From NCBI GenBank assembly GCA_031266855.1, contig JAISAF010000383.1, positions 1 through 8,817 on the forward strand: a stretch of 8,817 nucleotides of DNA. Reading direction: 5' to 3'. This DNA is from Spirochaetales bacterium (lineage in GTDB: Bacteria; Spirochaetota; Spirochaetia; DTKZ01). This document shows, piece by piece, positions 1 to 4,976 of this stretch (its first letter is position 1; each line of letters opens with the position of its first letter). Made by a program: the position numbers and the translations under genes. Under the pieces are notes generated by a model, which ran no database searches, was not told the origin of the DNA, and was given only the letters and a program-made list of their open reading frames with translations.

Positions 1-47
1 TTCAGAATAATTAAATCTTTATTATTCAAACGCAATTCTTTTTTCAT
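1..47 (-). CDS. Possible 5' end of a minus-strand gene running off the window
   Basis: Read on the minus strand, an ATG at 47-45 is preceded by a GGAG ribosome binding site about 7 bases upstream (51-56 region) and opens 15 sense codons, MKKELRLNNKDLIIL, before the window ends. The lysine-rich start and good spacing fit a real gene start. The region is so AT-rich that a short open frame could occur by chance. No function can be read from 15 residues. If real, it diverges from the transketolase remnant that begins about 50 bases away. Confidence 0.35.
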   Translation of the reverse strand, partial: MKKELRLNNKDLIIL

Positions 48-84
48 TACTTCTCCACTTTACCATACAATTATTTTTTTGTAA

Positions 85-360
85 ATACTTTTTCCTGACA
101 ATTCACAAAATTTCCAGAAGAGTACAGATGGAGGATCAACTCATTATGGAATTGAAGATATCGCGATAATGAGAACATTTGTGAACATGAGTGTCGTTTC
201 GATAAGTGATTCCAATATGGTTCGAAGTATTTTAGAAAACAGTTGAGGACATAAAGGGCCACTGTATATTCGCCTTGGGTCAGGCAGAGCAGATCGAATA
301 ATCTATGAACCGGGGAAATATAATATAATTTCGCCTAACACGCGCGGAAGTCTAAGCATT
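85..360 (+). pseudogene. Transketolase C-terminal subunit remnant (pyrimidine-binding domain)
   Basis: Frame 1 from about position 85 reads THYGIEDIAIMRT (139-177), then VNMSVVSISDSN, an in-frame TGA at 244-246, and GHKGPLYIRLGSGRADRIIY (247-306). These segments match the conserved middle of the transketolase pyrimidine-binding domain, where families read like 'THxxIEDIAxMRxIPNMxVxxPxD' and 'GPxYIRLGR'. Intact transketolase moves two-carbon ketol units in the pentose phosphate pathway. Here there is no start, no upstream half of the domain, one internal stop, and similarity fades after about 320, just before the poly-C run. It is therefore a decayed fragment of roughly 75-80 recognisable codons. 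Transketolase halves often sit beside sugar ABC importers, so it may be a relic of a sugar-use operon. Family identity is fairly sure; parent gene boundaries are not. Confidence 0.75.
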
Positions 361-362
361 TA

Positions 363-383
363 CCCCCCCCCCCCCCCCCCCCC
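363..383. repeat. Homopolymer run of 21 C
   Basis: Positions 363-383 are 21 consecutive C (poly-G on the other strand). Runs this long are rare in bacterial DNA and change length readily by slipped-strand mispairing. Poly-G tracts upstream of tpr genes in Treponema pallidum are known phase-variable promoter elements, but no intact gene clearly begins beside this one. It immediately follows the transketolase remnant. An assembly or sequencing artefact is a real alternative. Confidence 0.85.
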
Positions 384-552
384 GATAGATTTACTAGGAA
401 TTAAATTCAGGCCGACAGGGCCGGTAAAACTTTTTCCCCCGCTTTTCCCGTTCACGGGCATGACGCTGTCCCGCGCCGCAACGCCCCCACGGTACAATAG
501 AGCTGTTCAGAAACCCCATAGCTTCGGAAACGGCTTCTATATAAAAACAGCG

Positions 553-580
553 GAATTTGCCGCCATTTTGCGGCAAATTC
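553..580. repeat. Perfect 11-bp inverted repeat
   Basis: GAATTTGCCGC (553-563) and GCGGCAAATTC (570-580) are exact reverse complements around the 6-base loop CATTTT. There is no following T-run, so it looks like a REP-type palindrome more than a terminator. Confidence 0.8.
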
Positions 581-583
581 GCC

Positions 584-621
584 AGACTTGTGAGAGAACC
601 GGAAGGTTATCGAACAAGTCT
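584..621. repeat. Dispersed repeat with 8-bp inverted ends (copy 1)
   Basis: AGACTTGT (584-591) and ACAAGTCT (614-621) are inverted. Inside, the 21 bases at 598-618 recur exactly on the opposite strand at 4768-4788, with partial similarity continuing outward. Two exact 21-mers in intergenic DNA indicate a dispersed repeat family. Confidence 0.75.
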
Positions 622-667
622 CATAACGCGGGAATTACTTTCAAAAAAACTAAAACGTCTCATCTTA

Positions 668-695
668 ATGCCTGTACCCTGTACGGGCATTTTTT
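668..695 (+). terminator. Rho-independent terminator or attenuator upstream of the peptide locus
   Basis: ATGCCTGTAC (668-677) pairs with GTACGGGCAT (681-690) through ten positions, one a T-G wobble, across the 3-base loop CCT. A T-run ends the element (690-695). No intact gene lies directly upstream on this strand, so it could terminate a decayed unit or attenuate transcription into the peptide locus that starts 39 bases later. Confidence 0.7.
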
Positions 696-733
696 AGATT
701 ACCCGTATAGGTCATGGAAAGGAATGGTTCCTA

Positions 734-1050
734 ATGGACAGTAACAAGGAATCTGAAATTATTAAACAGACTCTGAAAGAGCTTATGGAGCGGTGGAAAA
801 ACAGCCGCCCCAAAATAATACAGTTAATCCTGTATGCCCGTAATAGCAAACAATACATTTTATCGGCGTTATTGAATATTCCGCAGGGTATGAGGCGTGT
901 ATTTATCTTGAAGATAAAATCATTGCTGGTGGTTATGAATCTGACAACATTGACGCTTATATGAAATTCATCTTGGAAAAGGACAATGCCTTTCTTGATG
1001 AAATCGTTCAGAAGGCAAAAGATGATATTGATAACGAGAAGGTGAAATAG
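734..1050 (+). pseudogene. Small unknown protein of the peptide locus, broken by one frameshift
   Basis: An ATG at 734, with AAGGA at 718-722, opens MDSNKESEIIKQTLKELM and remains plausible to about codon 42. The frame then fails at the TTTT run 858-861. The correct continuation lies one frame over, reading IGVIEYSAGYEACIYLEDK and ending ...DDIDNEKVK with TAG at 1048-1050. Adding one T to the run joins the halves into a continuous 105-residue, soluble, lysine- and glutamate-rich protein. The upstream frame of the second half is blocked by TAG at 844-846, so the break must fall between 847 and 862. I do not recognise the family. Its position 78 bases before the precursor peptide suggests an accessory role such as immunity or peptide handling, but that is only inference. 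It may be a genuine pseudogene, a slippage-expressed gene or a base-call error. Confidence 0.6.
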
Positions 1051-1116
1051 CTGTAATTGCCGTCTTTTGCCGATAAGCGAGGGGTTCGTCGAATTCCTGA
1101 TTATTACACTGATAAA

Positions 1117-1122
1117 AGGAGG
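1117..1122 (+). promoter_or_regulatory. Strong ribosome binding site of the precursor peptide
   Basis: AGGAGG lies 6 bases before the ATG at 1129. This near-perfect Shine-Dalgarno sequence fixes the start of the 38-residue peptide over the upstream in-frame ATG at 1057 and argues that the peptide is truly translated, at high level. Confidence 0.8.
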
Positions 1123-1128
1123 AAAACA

Positions 1129-1245
1129 ATGGCATATACAAAACCGGTGGTTCTTGCCCAAAACAGCAAGAACGGTATGTTTGCGGCTTCGTGCGGTTCT
1201 GCGACACCCGATCGTGGAAAATGCGGTTGCTCAGTACACATTTAG
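1129..1245 (+). CDS. Candidate RiPP precursor peptide with three C-terminal cysteines
   Basis: This is a 38-residue peptide beginning MAYTKPVVLAQNSKN and ending in a small-residue, cysteine-bearing tail (FAASCGS..., then GKCGCSVHI). Cysteines are at residues 22, 32 and 34. The N-terminal half is a plausible leader for recognition, and the Cys/Gly/Ser-rich C-terminal half a plausible core. It sits in the same direction about 350 bases upstream of a radical SAM/SPASM maturase with a PqqD-like domain, the standard arrangement for sactipeptides and ranthipeptides, whose maturases form thioether links from cysteine. No double-glycine cleavage site is obvious and no peptidase or exporter gene is nearby. 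Two hairpins follow its stop codon. The precursor role is inferred from size, cysteine placement, the ribosome binding site and neighbours; the bond type cannot be read from sequence. Confidence 0.72.
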   Translation: MAYTKPVVLAQNSKNGMFAASCGSATPDRGKCGCSVHI

Positions 1246-1251
1246 AATCCA

Positions 1252-1269
1252 GAATAGCAGTTGCTATTC
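1252..1269 (+). repeat. Hairpin 1 after the precursor gene
   Basis: GAATAGCA (1252-1259) and TGCTATTC (1262-1269) are perfect inverted repeats separated by 2 bases, starting 6 bases after the precursor stop. Together with the next hairpin it forms a tandem stem-loop between the peptide and the downstream genes. Confidence 0.7.
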
Positions 1270-1276
1270 GCATTCC

Positions 1277-1309
1277 GGGGAGCATTATCTATTTGGGATG
1301 ATGCTCCCC
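1277..1309 (+). terminator. Hairpin 2 after the precursor gene, likely attenuator or mRNA stabiliser
   Basis: GGGGAGCAT (1277-1285) pairs perfectly with ATGCTCCCC (1301-1309) over nine base pairs with a 15-base loop. There is no T-run after it, so it is not a classical intrinsic terminator. Stem-loops placed between a short precursor gene and its maturase commonly protect the precursor mRNA or reduce read-through, giving more substrate than enzyme. That role is an inference here. Confidence 0.6.
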
Positions 1310-1338
1310 CATCCGACTGGAAAAATGAAAAACTTATA

Positions 1339-1583
1339 ATGATTGTTGAACAAAAAGATATTTTTTGGCATGACAAAAAAATATGACACTAGAACCGAAC
1401 AGGAAGACAGGCACATTTTTTTGACGTGGATAATTGTTCGGGAAAATGATTACGGAAGTTGCAGACGGGGAACTTATTAAAATCAGCGTTGAAGTAATGG
1501 AAAATAATACCATTGTTGATTATTCGCCGTTGAAAAATATTGTTAAAGACAGTATTAAACATGGCTTTATCCTAACACGATAA
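1339..1583 (+). pseudogene. Second small unknown protein of the peptide locus, broken by three frameshifts
   Basis: Four open pieces in changing frames can be joined: MIVEQKDIFWHDKK from the ATG at 1339, YDTRTEQEDRHIF, FDVDNCSGK, and a final 45-residue piece at 1446-1583 starting MITEVADGELIKISVEVM. The breaks fall at the A7 run 1375-1381 (one A too many), the T7 run 1416-1422 (one T too few) and the A4 run 1443-1446 (one A too few). Correcting all three gives a continuous 81-residue acidic protein whose stop (1581-1583) is 10 bases before the maturase start. The family is not recognised. No good ribosome binding site precedes 1339, so the true start is uncertain. The last 45 codons have their own ATG and could still be translated. 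Location suggests a small partner of the maturase, but nothing in the residues proves this. Confidence 0.5.
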
Positions 1584-1593
1584 GGAAGTAACT

Positions 1594-3060
1594 ATGCTTT
1601 ACCGTCAGAAATTTGATACATTTATCCGCCGCTACGGCAATGGTACATCTAAAGATGTGGGCTATATCACCAACCAGAGCGATTTCCGCGACCGCGTTGT
1701 GGACGCTTCGGGGGCAGTGTTTCTTTCCGCGCTTTCACGCAAGGCGAAACCGCTTGACGGGCTTGCGGCGGAAATCGCCCAATCCTTCAAGGGCGCAGAC
1801 GCAGAAACGCTGAAATCGGACATCGCCGAATTTTATGCGATGCTGGAAGAAGACGGATTCATCGTCTCCGGCGAAACCGAGGCGGAACTTTACGCGAAGG
1901 ACACTCGCTTTTCCTATGCAACGCTTGAACCAAAGACAATAAAGAAGGATTTTACCCCGATCATCAGCCGTGCCCAAAAAAGCACACAGGAATTTCTGGA
2001 AGAGCATTTTAAAGACAATCCGACGCTTACATCATTCCAAATTGAACTTTCAAGCCGCTGCAACGAGCGTTGCGTCCACTGCTACATCCCTCACGGAAAC
2101 AAGATCAGCGATATAGACCCCGCACTTTTTTATGATGTGCTTGATCAGTGCCAGAAGATGGGCGTCTTGAGTCTGACCCTTTCGGGCGGTGAGCCGATGC
2201 TACATAAAAATTTTTGCGATTTCTTGCGGAAAGCGAAAGACTACGATTTTTCAGTCACTATTTTGAGCAACCTGACATTGCTAAATGACGAGATTATAGC
2301 GGAGATGAAAGCGAACCGCCTGTCATCGGTACAGGTCTCACTTTACAGCATGAATCCTGAAATACACGATTCAATCACGAAACTTCCCAACTCGTTTATC
2401 AAAACCCGTGACAACATTCTGCGCCTTATTGAAAACGATATTCCCTTGCAGATAAGCTGTCCGGTGATGAAGCAAAATAAAAACTGTTATGCTAATGTTT
2501 TGAATTGGGCACATAAACATAAATGCCGTGCCGTAACTGATTATATTATGATGGCGAAATATGACCACACTACGGACAACCTTAATAACCGCTTATCGCT
2601 TGACGAGGCAGGCGTCGTTATCGGCGGCATTATCAACAACTCTACGAATTATCAAAAAGAAGTTTTGGCATCTGTTTTTGAAGAACAGGATAGCCGCGAC
2701 AGGGGCAATGACATTGTTTGCGGTATATGCGTGTCGTTCCTTTGCATGGTGGCAAGCGGCAACTGTTACCCCTGCGCGGGCTGGCAGGATTATGTTGTGG
2801 GCAATGTACGGAAGACGCCCTTGCGGGACATTTGGGGAAACTCTCCCAAGGTGAAGTATCTGCGGGACCTCCGAAAAAAAGATTTCCCCAAATGTCTAAA
2901 CTGTAAAGACCAGGGCTTTTGCAAAATATGTATGGTCCGCAACGCCAACGAAGACCCTGACGGCAACCCGCTCAAAATCAACGAACACTTTTGTAAAATC
3001 GCCGCCCTTAACCGGAAAATCGCGCTGGACTGGAAGGCAAAATTACAGGAAGCGCAATGA
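1594..3060 (+). CDS. Radical SAM/SPASM peptide maturase with PqqD-like N-terminal domain
   Basis: This 488-residue enzyme probably uses S-adenosylmethionine and iron-sulfur clusters to install crosslinks in a ribosomal peptide in the cytoplasm. Residues about 22-95 have the pattern of a PqqD-like peptide recognition domain (GYITN, AVFLSALSRK, LEEDGFIVSG). The radical SAM core follows, with the CX3CX2C cluster motif at C156, C160 and C163, and the SAM-binding GGEP at 198-201. A SPASM-type C-terminus carries C376, C379, C384, C391, C394, C434, C437, C443, C446 and C467, enough for auxiliary clusters; the C434-C446 block is CX2CX5CX2C. The start is supported by AAGGA at 1582-1586, seven bases before the ATG. 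The gene is fully open, in contrast with the two broken small genes upstream, and the 38-residue cysteine peptide is the obvious candidate substrate. The general class is secure; substrate and bond are inferred. Confidence 0.9.
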   Translation: MLYRQKFDTFIRRYGNGTSKDVGYITNQSDFRDRVVDASGAVFLSALSRKAKPLDGLAAEIAQSFKGADAETLKSDIAEFYAMLEEDGFIVSGETEAELYAKDTRFSYATLEPKTIKKDFTPIISRAQKSTQEFLEEHFKDNPTLTSFQIELSSRCNERCVHCYIPHGNKISDIDPALFYDVLDQCQKMGVLSLTLSGGEPMLHKNFCDFLRKAKDYDFSVTILSNLTLLNDEIIAEMKANRLSSVQVSLYSMNPEIHDSITKLPNSFIKTRDNILRLIENDIPLQISCPVMKQNKNCYANVLNWAHKHKCRAVTDYIMMAKYDHTTDNLNNRLSLDEAGVVIGGIINNSTNYQKEVLASVFEEQDSRDRGNDIVCGICVSFLCMVASGNCYPCAGWQDYVVGNVRKTPLRDIWGNSPKVKYLRDLRKKDFPKCLNCKDQGFCKICMVRNANEDPDGNPLKINEHFCKIAALNRKIALDWKAKLQEAQ

Positions 3061-3243
3061 CAAGGTAGCGCAAGGATGCCAGGCATTTCCCCGCCCGGCG
3101 CAGACTCCGCCTGCGCCGGAGCAGGAGCAAGCGTCCACGCTTACAACGCCGCGCCAGCGCCCGTGGCAATTCCGGGGCCTGGTTCTCAAGCCGCCGCCAC
3201 CACGTTTTCTGCCATCTGGCACACTTGCAGCTTTAGTACCAGT

Positions 3244-3276
3244 CACTGAAAAAGGTGCCAGGCACTTTTTTCAGTG
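3244..3276. repeat. GTGCCAGGCAC hairpin repeat, copy 1
   Basis: The left arm CACTGAAAAAGGTGCC pairs with the right arm ending TTTTTTCAGTG across a single central A, with one G-T pair, giving about a 16-bp stem. The core GTGCCAGGCAC is flanked by an A-run and a T-run, so it has the shape of a bidirectional terminator. It is nearly identical in design to the copy at 3308-3340. Confidence 0.75.
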
Positions 3277-3279
3277 CCG

Positions 3280-3368
3280 CATAGTAAAATCAATCGTTAA
3301 TTTTCGCAACACAAAAAGGTGCCTGGCACTTTTTTGTGTTGTGGATACTGGCTGCTGATTTTACTATG
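3280..3368. repeat. 13-bp inverted repeat enclosing the second GTGCC hairpin
   Basis: CATAGTAAAATCA (3280-3292) and TGATTTTACTATG (3356-3368) are exact reverse complements 63 bases apart, and the GTGCCTGGCAC hairpin (3308-3340) lies inside. The nested layout suggests a small mobile palindromic unit inserted as a block. Confidence 0.7.
3308..3340. repeat. GTGCCTGGCAC hairpin repeat, copy 2
   Basis: AACACAAAAAGGTGCC (3308-3323) pairs with GGCACTTTTTTGTGTT (3325-3340) around one central T, with one G-T pair. The core and A/T runs match copy 1, but the outer arms differ (AACAC instead of CACTG) while staying complementary. Confidence 0.75.
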
Positions 3369-3449
3369 TGCCGTGACGGCGCCGTAAACCCGGCGGCAGC
3401 CGGGCTGGTGGCAAAATTGCTTCGCAATTTTGCGCTGCCGCTGGTGCGC

Positions 3450-3475
3450 GCGCAAGGGATTGCAGCGGAAAGCCC
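3450..3475 (+). repeat. Dispersed repeat 'gcgcaagggattgcagcgg', copy 1
   Basis: This 26-base stretch recurs exactly at 8790-8815, and its first 22 bases at 4819-4840. In this copy it is followed at 3501-3519 by 'tgcgcccgaagacgg' plus 'gcgc', which also follows the second copy directly. All three copies are intergenic and in the same orientation. Confidence 0.8.
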
Positions 3476-3543
3476 GGTTTTTGGCGCGGAGCGCCAAAAA
3501 TGCGCCCGAAGACGGGCGCTTCCCCTCACCGAAATCTCCATGA

Positions 3544-3573
3544 TTGACAATTCCTAATAAACGATGGTATACT
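3544..3573 (+). promoter_or_regulatory. Sigma-70 promoter of the sugar-transport genes
   Basis: TTGACA (3544-3549) is a perfect -35 box. TATACT (3568-3573) is a one-mismatch -10 box, spaced by 18 bases and preceded by TGG as an extended -10. Transcription would start near 3580, leaving a leader of about 55 bases before the binding-protein gene. Confidence 0.8.
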
Positions 3574-3597
3574 TCCGAAAGATTTGCTTTCAAAAGG

Positions 3598-3611
3598 TGT
3601 GATATATCACA
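3598..3611. promoter_or_regulatory. Candidate operator: perfect 14-bp palindrome in the leader
   Basis: TGTGATATATCACA is a perfect palindrome starting about 25 bases after the -10 box and ending 12 bases before the AGGAGG ribosome binding site. A position downstream of the start of transcription fits a repressor site. It resembles TGTGA-TCACA half-sites of CRP-type sites, but with a 4-base rather than 6-base spacer. The regulator cannot be named. Confidence 0.6.
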
Positions 3612-3635
3612 TAAATTATTTAAGGAGGGCATGGG

Positions 3636-4697
3636 ATGAAAAAATGGGTTTCGGTTGTTTTGGTAACTGTGGCGCTGGTTTTTATGGCTTCATGTTCAAG
3701 GGGGAGTTCGCAGGCGGCGGCTCCTGCGGCGGGCGATGGGAAGAAAGCTTACAAAGTCGCTTTCAGTAATTCGTATGTGGGTAACGCCTGGAGAACAGGC
3801 TGTGTCAATATTTTTAACGCCTATACATCCCGTCTCGTCAAAGAGGGGGTTTTGTCAAAAGCCTATTGTTCGAGCGCCGGCGACGATGTACAGGCCCAAA
3901 TTAATGAAATCCGTAATATGATGTCGGAAGGCTATGACGCTATCGTTACTATAGCCGCTTCGGCTACGGGACTTAACTCGGTACTTGAAGAAGCGGCTGA
4001 CCGGGGTATTGTAGTTGTCGCTTTTGACGCGCAGATTGATTCCGATAAGGTATACAATGTAAATACCGACCAGGTTGAATTCGGGCGCTTGCTCGCTGAC
4101 TGGCTTGTTAAAGAAATGGGCGGGAAGGGCAATATTCTCTGGATTAAGGGAATTGAAGGAACCGCCATTACCAATATGCGTACCGAAGGCATGAATAATG
4201 TCCTGAAAAATTACCCGGATATTAAAGTGCTGGGCGAAGGTTTCGGGAAATGGGATCTGTCGACCTCCGCCGAGGTTATGGCAAACCTTATGAGCGCTCA
4301 TGCTTCAAAAGGTATTAACGGCGTTTTGTGCGAAGGCGGCGGCGGGCATTCAATCGTGGAATCCCTGCGCGAGTACAAATATGATGTAACGAAAATACCC
4401 ATATCGGAAGGCGAATTTTTCAATGCCTTTATGAAGGACTGGGTGGAACTTGGCCTGAACGCTTTCGCGACGGCTCAGCCCCCCTATCTTGTGGCTGCCG
4501 CGGTTGATGTTGCTTTGAGGGTTCTGAACGGAGAAACAGTCGATAAAATGACGTTGATCCCGACGCCCACCTGTTCTTCCCAGCAGGAAGCAAAAGAAAA
4601 ATGGTATCAGCCGACTCAGGAAGGCGGTTTCCTCTGCGACTATACCGATAATGACAATACCTGGAAACTTACTATTGCGGAAGTGGCTCCTAAATAA
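3636..4697 (+). CDS. CUT2-type sugar ABC transporter binding lipoprotein
   Basis: This 353-residue type 1 periplasmic binding protein captures a sugar or related small molecule outside the inner membrane and passes it to the permeases. It starts with a lipoprotein signal peptide: MKKW, a hydrophobic stretch at 5-17, and a relaxed lipobox M-A-S-C with the lipidated cysteine at residue 20, followed by an Ala/Ser/Gly-rich linker to about 35. The mature fold begins KVAFSNSYVGNAWR (40-53), then shows the family landmarks EGYDAIVTIAAS (98-109), IVVVAFDAQID (125-135), VNTDQVEFG (142-150) and GGKGNILWIKG (162-172). The ATG at 3636 is preferred over 3631 because only its frame is open and AGGAGGG ends 6 bases upstream. 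It has its own promoter, palindrome and downstream terminator. Ribose, xylose, galactose-like or inositol substrates are all possible. Confidence 0.92.
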   Translation: MKKWVSVVLVTVALVFMASCSRGSSQAAAPAAGDGKKAYKVAFSNSYVGNAWRTGCVNIFNAYTSRLVKEGVLSKAYCSSAGDDVQAQINEIRNMMSEGYDAIVTIAASATGLNSVLEEAADRGIVVVAFDAQIDSDKVYNVNTDQVEFGRLLADWLVKEMGGKGNILWIKGIEGTAITNMRTEGMNNVLKNYPDIKVLGEGFGKWDLSTSAEVMANLMSAHASKGINGVLCEGGGGHSIVESLREYKYDVTKIPISEGEFFNAFMKDWVELGLNAFATAQPPYLVAAAVDVALRVLNGETVDKMTLIPTPTCSSQQEAKEKWYQPTQEGGFLCDYTDNDNTWKLTIAEVAPK

Positions 4698-4723
4698 GTA
4701 AGTAAAAAGGCCGGCTACCCGGA

Positions 4724-4761
4724 AACAATGGAGATGCGGTAAACATCTCCGTTGTTTTTTT
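4724..4761 (+). terminator. Rho-independent terminator after the binding-protein gene
   Basis: AACAATGGAGATG (4724-4736) pairs with CATCTCCGTTGTT (4744-4756), 13 positions with one T-G pair and a 7-base loop, followed by a T-run to 4761. It lies 27 bases after the stop codon. It should keep most transcripts to the binding protein, with read-through feeding the ATPase and permeases. Confidence 0.9.
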
Positions 4762-4767
4762 ATTAGG

Positions 4768-4788
4768 CTTGTTCGATAACCTTCCGGT
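4768..4788 (-). repeat. Dispersed repeat, inverted copy of 598-618
   Basis: These 21 bases are the exact reverse complement of 598-618, and weaker similarity continues on the side toward 4758. The copy sits directly behind the terminator in the spacer between the binding protein and ATPase genes. Confidence 0.75.
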
Positions 4789-4818
4789 GGATCTATTGAA
4801 ATCCTGAGAACCCTGGGT

Positions 4819-4920
4819 GCGCAAGGGATTGCAGCGGAAATGCGCCCGAAGACGGTCGCTTTCCGATAGGTATTGGATTGTAGTGGGCGCTTCGCGCCCC
4901 CGGAATGCGCCCAAATTCCG
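4819..4920 (+). repeat. Dispersed repeat 'gcgcaagggattgcagcgg', copy 2, with adjoining hairpins
   Basis: Positions 4819-4840 match the repeats at 3450 and 8790, followed at once by 'tgcgcccgaagacgg', also seen at 3501. Two small stems follow: GGGCGC/GCGCCC (4885-4890 with 4894-4899) and CGGAAT/ATTCCG (4901-4906 with 4915-4920). This repeat block splits the transporter genes and separates the binding protein from the ATPase. Confidence 0.75.
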
Positions 4921-4976
4921 AATCCTAAAGGAGAGTTTGAACAGGTTCTAAACAGCTCTATTTTAAGGAGAAGTTC

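Larger units (their letters stand above)
384..667. other. Gene-free spacer with hairpin repeats
   Basis: No convincing gene is seen between the poly-C run and the terminator. An open frame at 460-744 has no ribosome binding site, no family signal, and runs through hairpins and the terminator. The stretch contains a perfect 11-bp inverted repeat (553-580), an element with 8-bp inverted ends (584-621), and the motif 'aatagagctgtt' near 495, which resembles, in reverse, sequence near 4950-4962. It reads as repeat-derived intergenic DNA. Confidence 0.6.
3061..3543. other. Gene-free mosaic of inverted repeats
   Basis: No gene is seen between the maturase and the sugar-transporter promoter. Open frames here on either strand are low-complexity and cross many palindromes. 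Beyond the separately listed elements, the stretch holds CGGCGCAG/CTGCGCCG (3096-3103 with 3111-3118), GCAAAATTGC/GCAATTTTGC (3411-3420 with 3424-3433), TTTTTGGCGC/GCGCCAAAAA (3478-3487 with 3491-3500) and GCGCCCG/CGGGCGC (3502-3508 with 3513-3519). Loops are 7, 3, 3 and 4 bases. This is accumulated repeat DNA, and some stems may end transcription from the maturase gene. Confidence 0.7.

Noticed and set aside
71..262. Minus-strand open frame of 63 codons at the left edge
   Set aside because: It is antisense to the transketolase remnant, whose conserved motifs read on the plus strand.
460..744. Plus-strand open frame of 94 codons upstream of the peptide locus
   Set aside because: It has no ribosome binding site, crosses two inverted repeats and a T-tailed terminator, overlaps the better-supported start at 734, and shows no protein-like pattern.
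712..1161. Minus-strand open frame of 149 codons
   Set aside because: It lies antisense to the repaired 105-codon gene, whose translation is far more protein-like, and it has no supporting start signal.
3598..3611. Classical CRP site
   Set aside because: The half-sites TGTGA and TCACA are separated by 4 bases, not the 6 of the CRP consensus, and the position downstream of the promoter does not fit an activator.
4937..4964. TTGAAC and TATTTT spaced by 16 bases before the ATPase gene
   Set aside because: The transcript would start almost at the ribosome binding site, leaving no usable leader, and the sequence resembles a dispersed repeat also glimpsed near 495.
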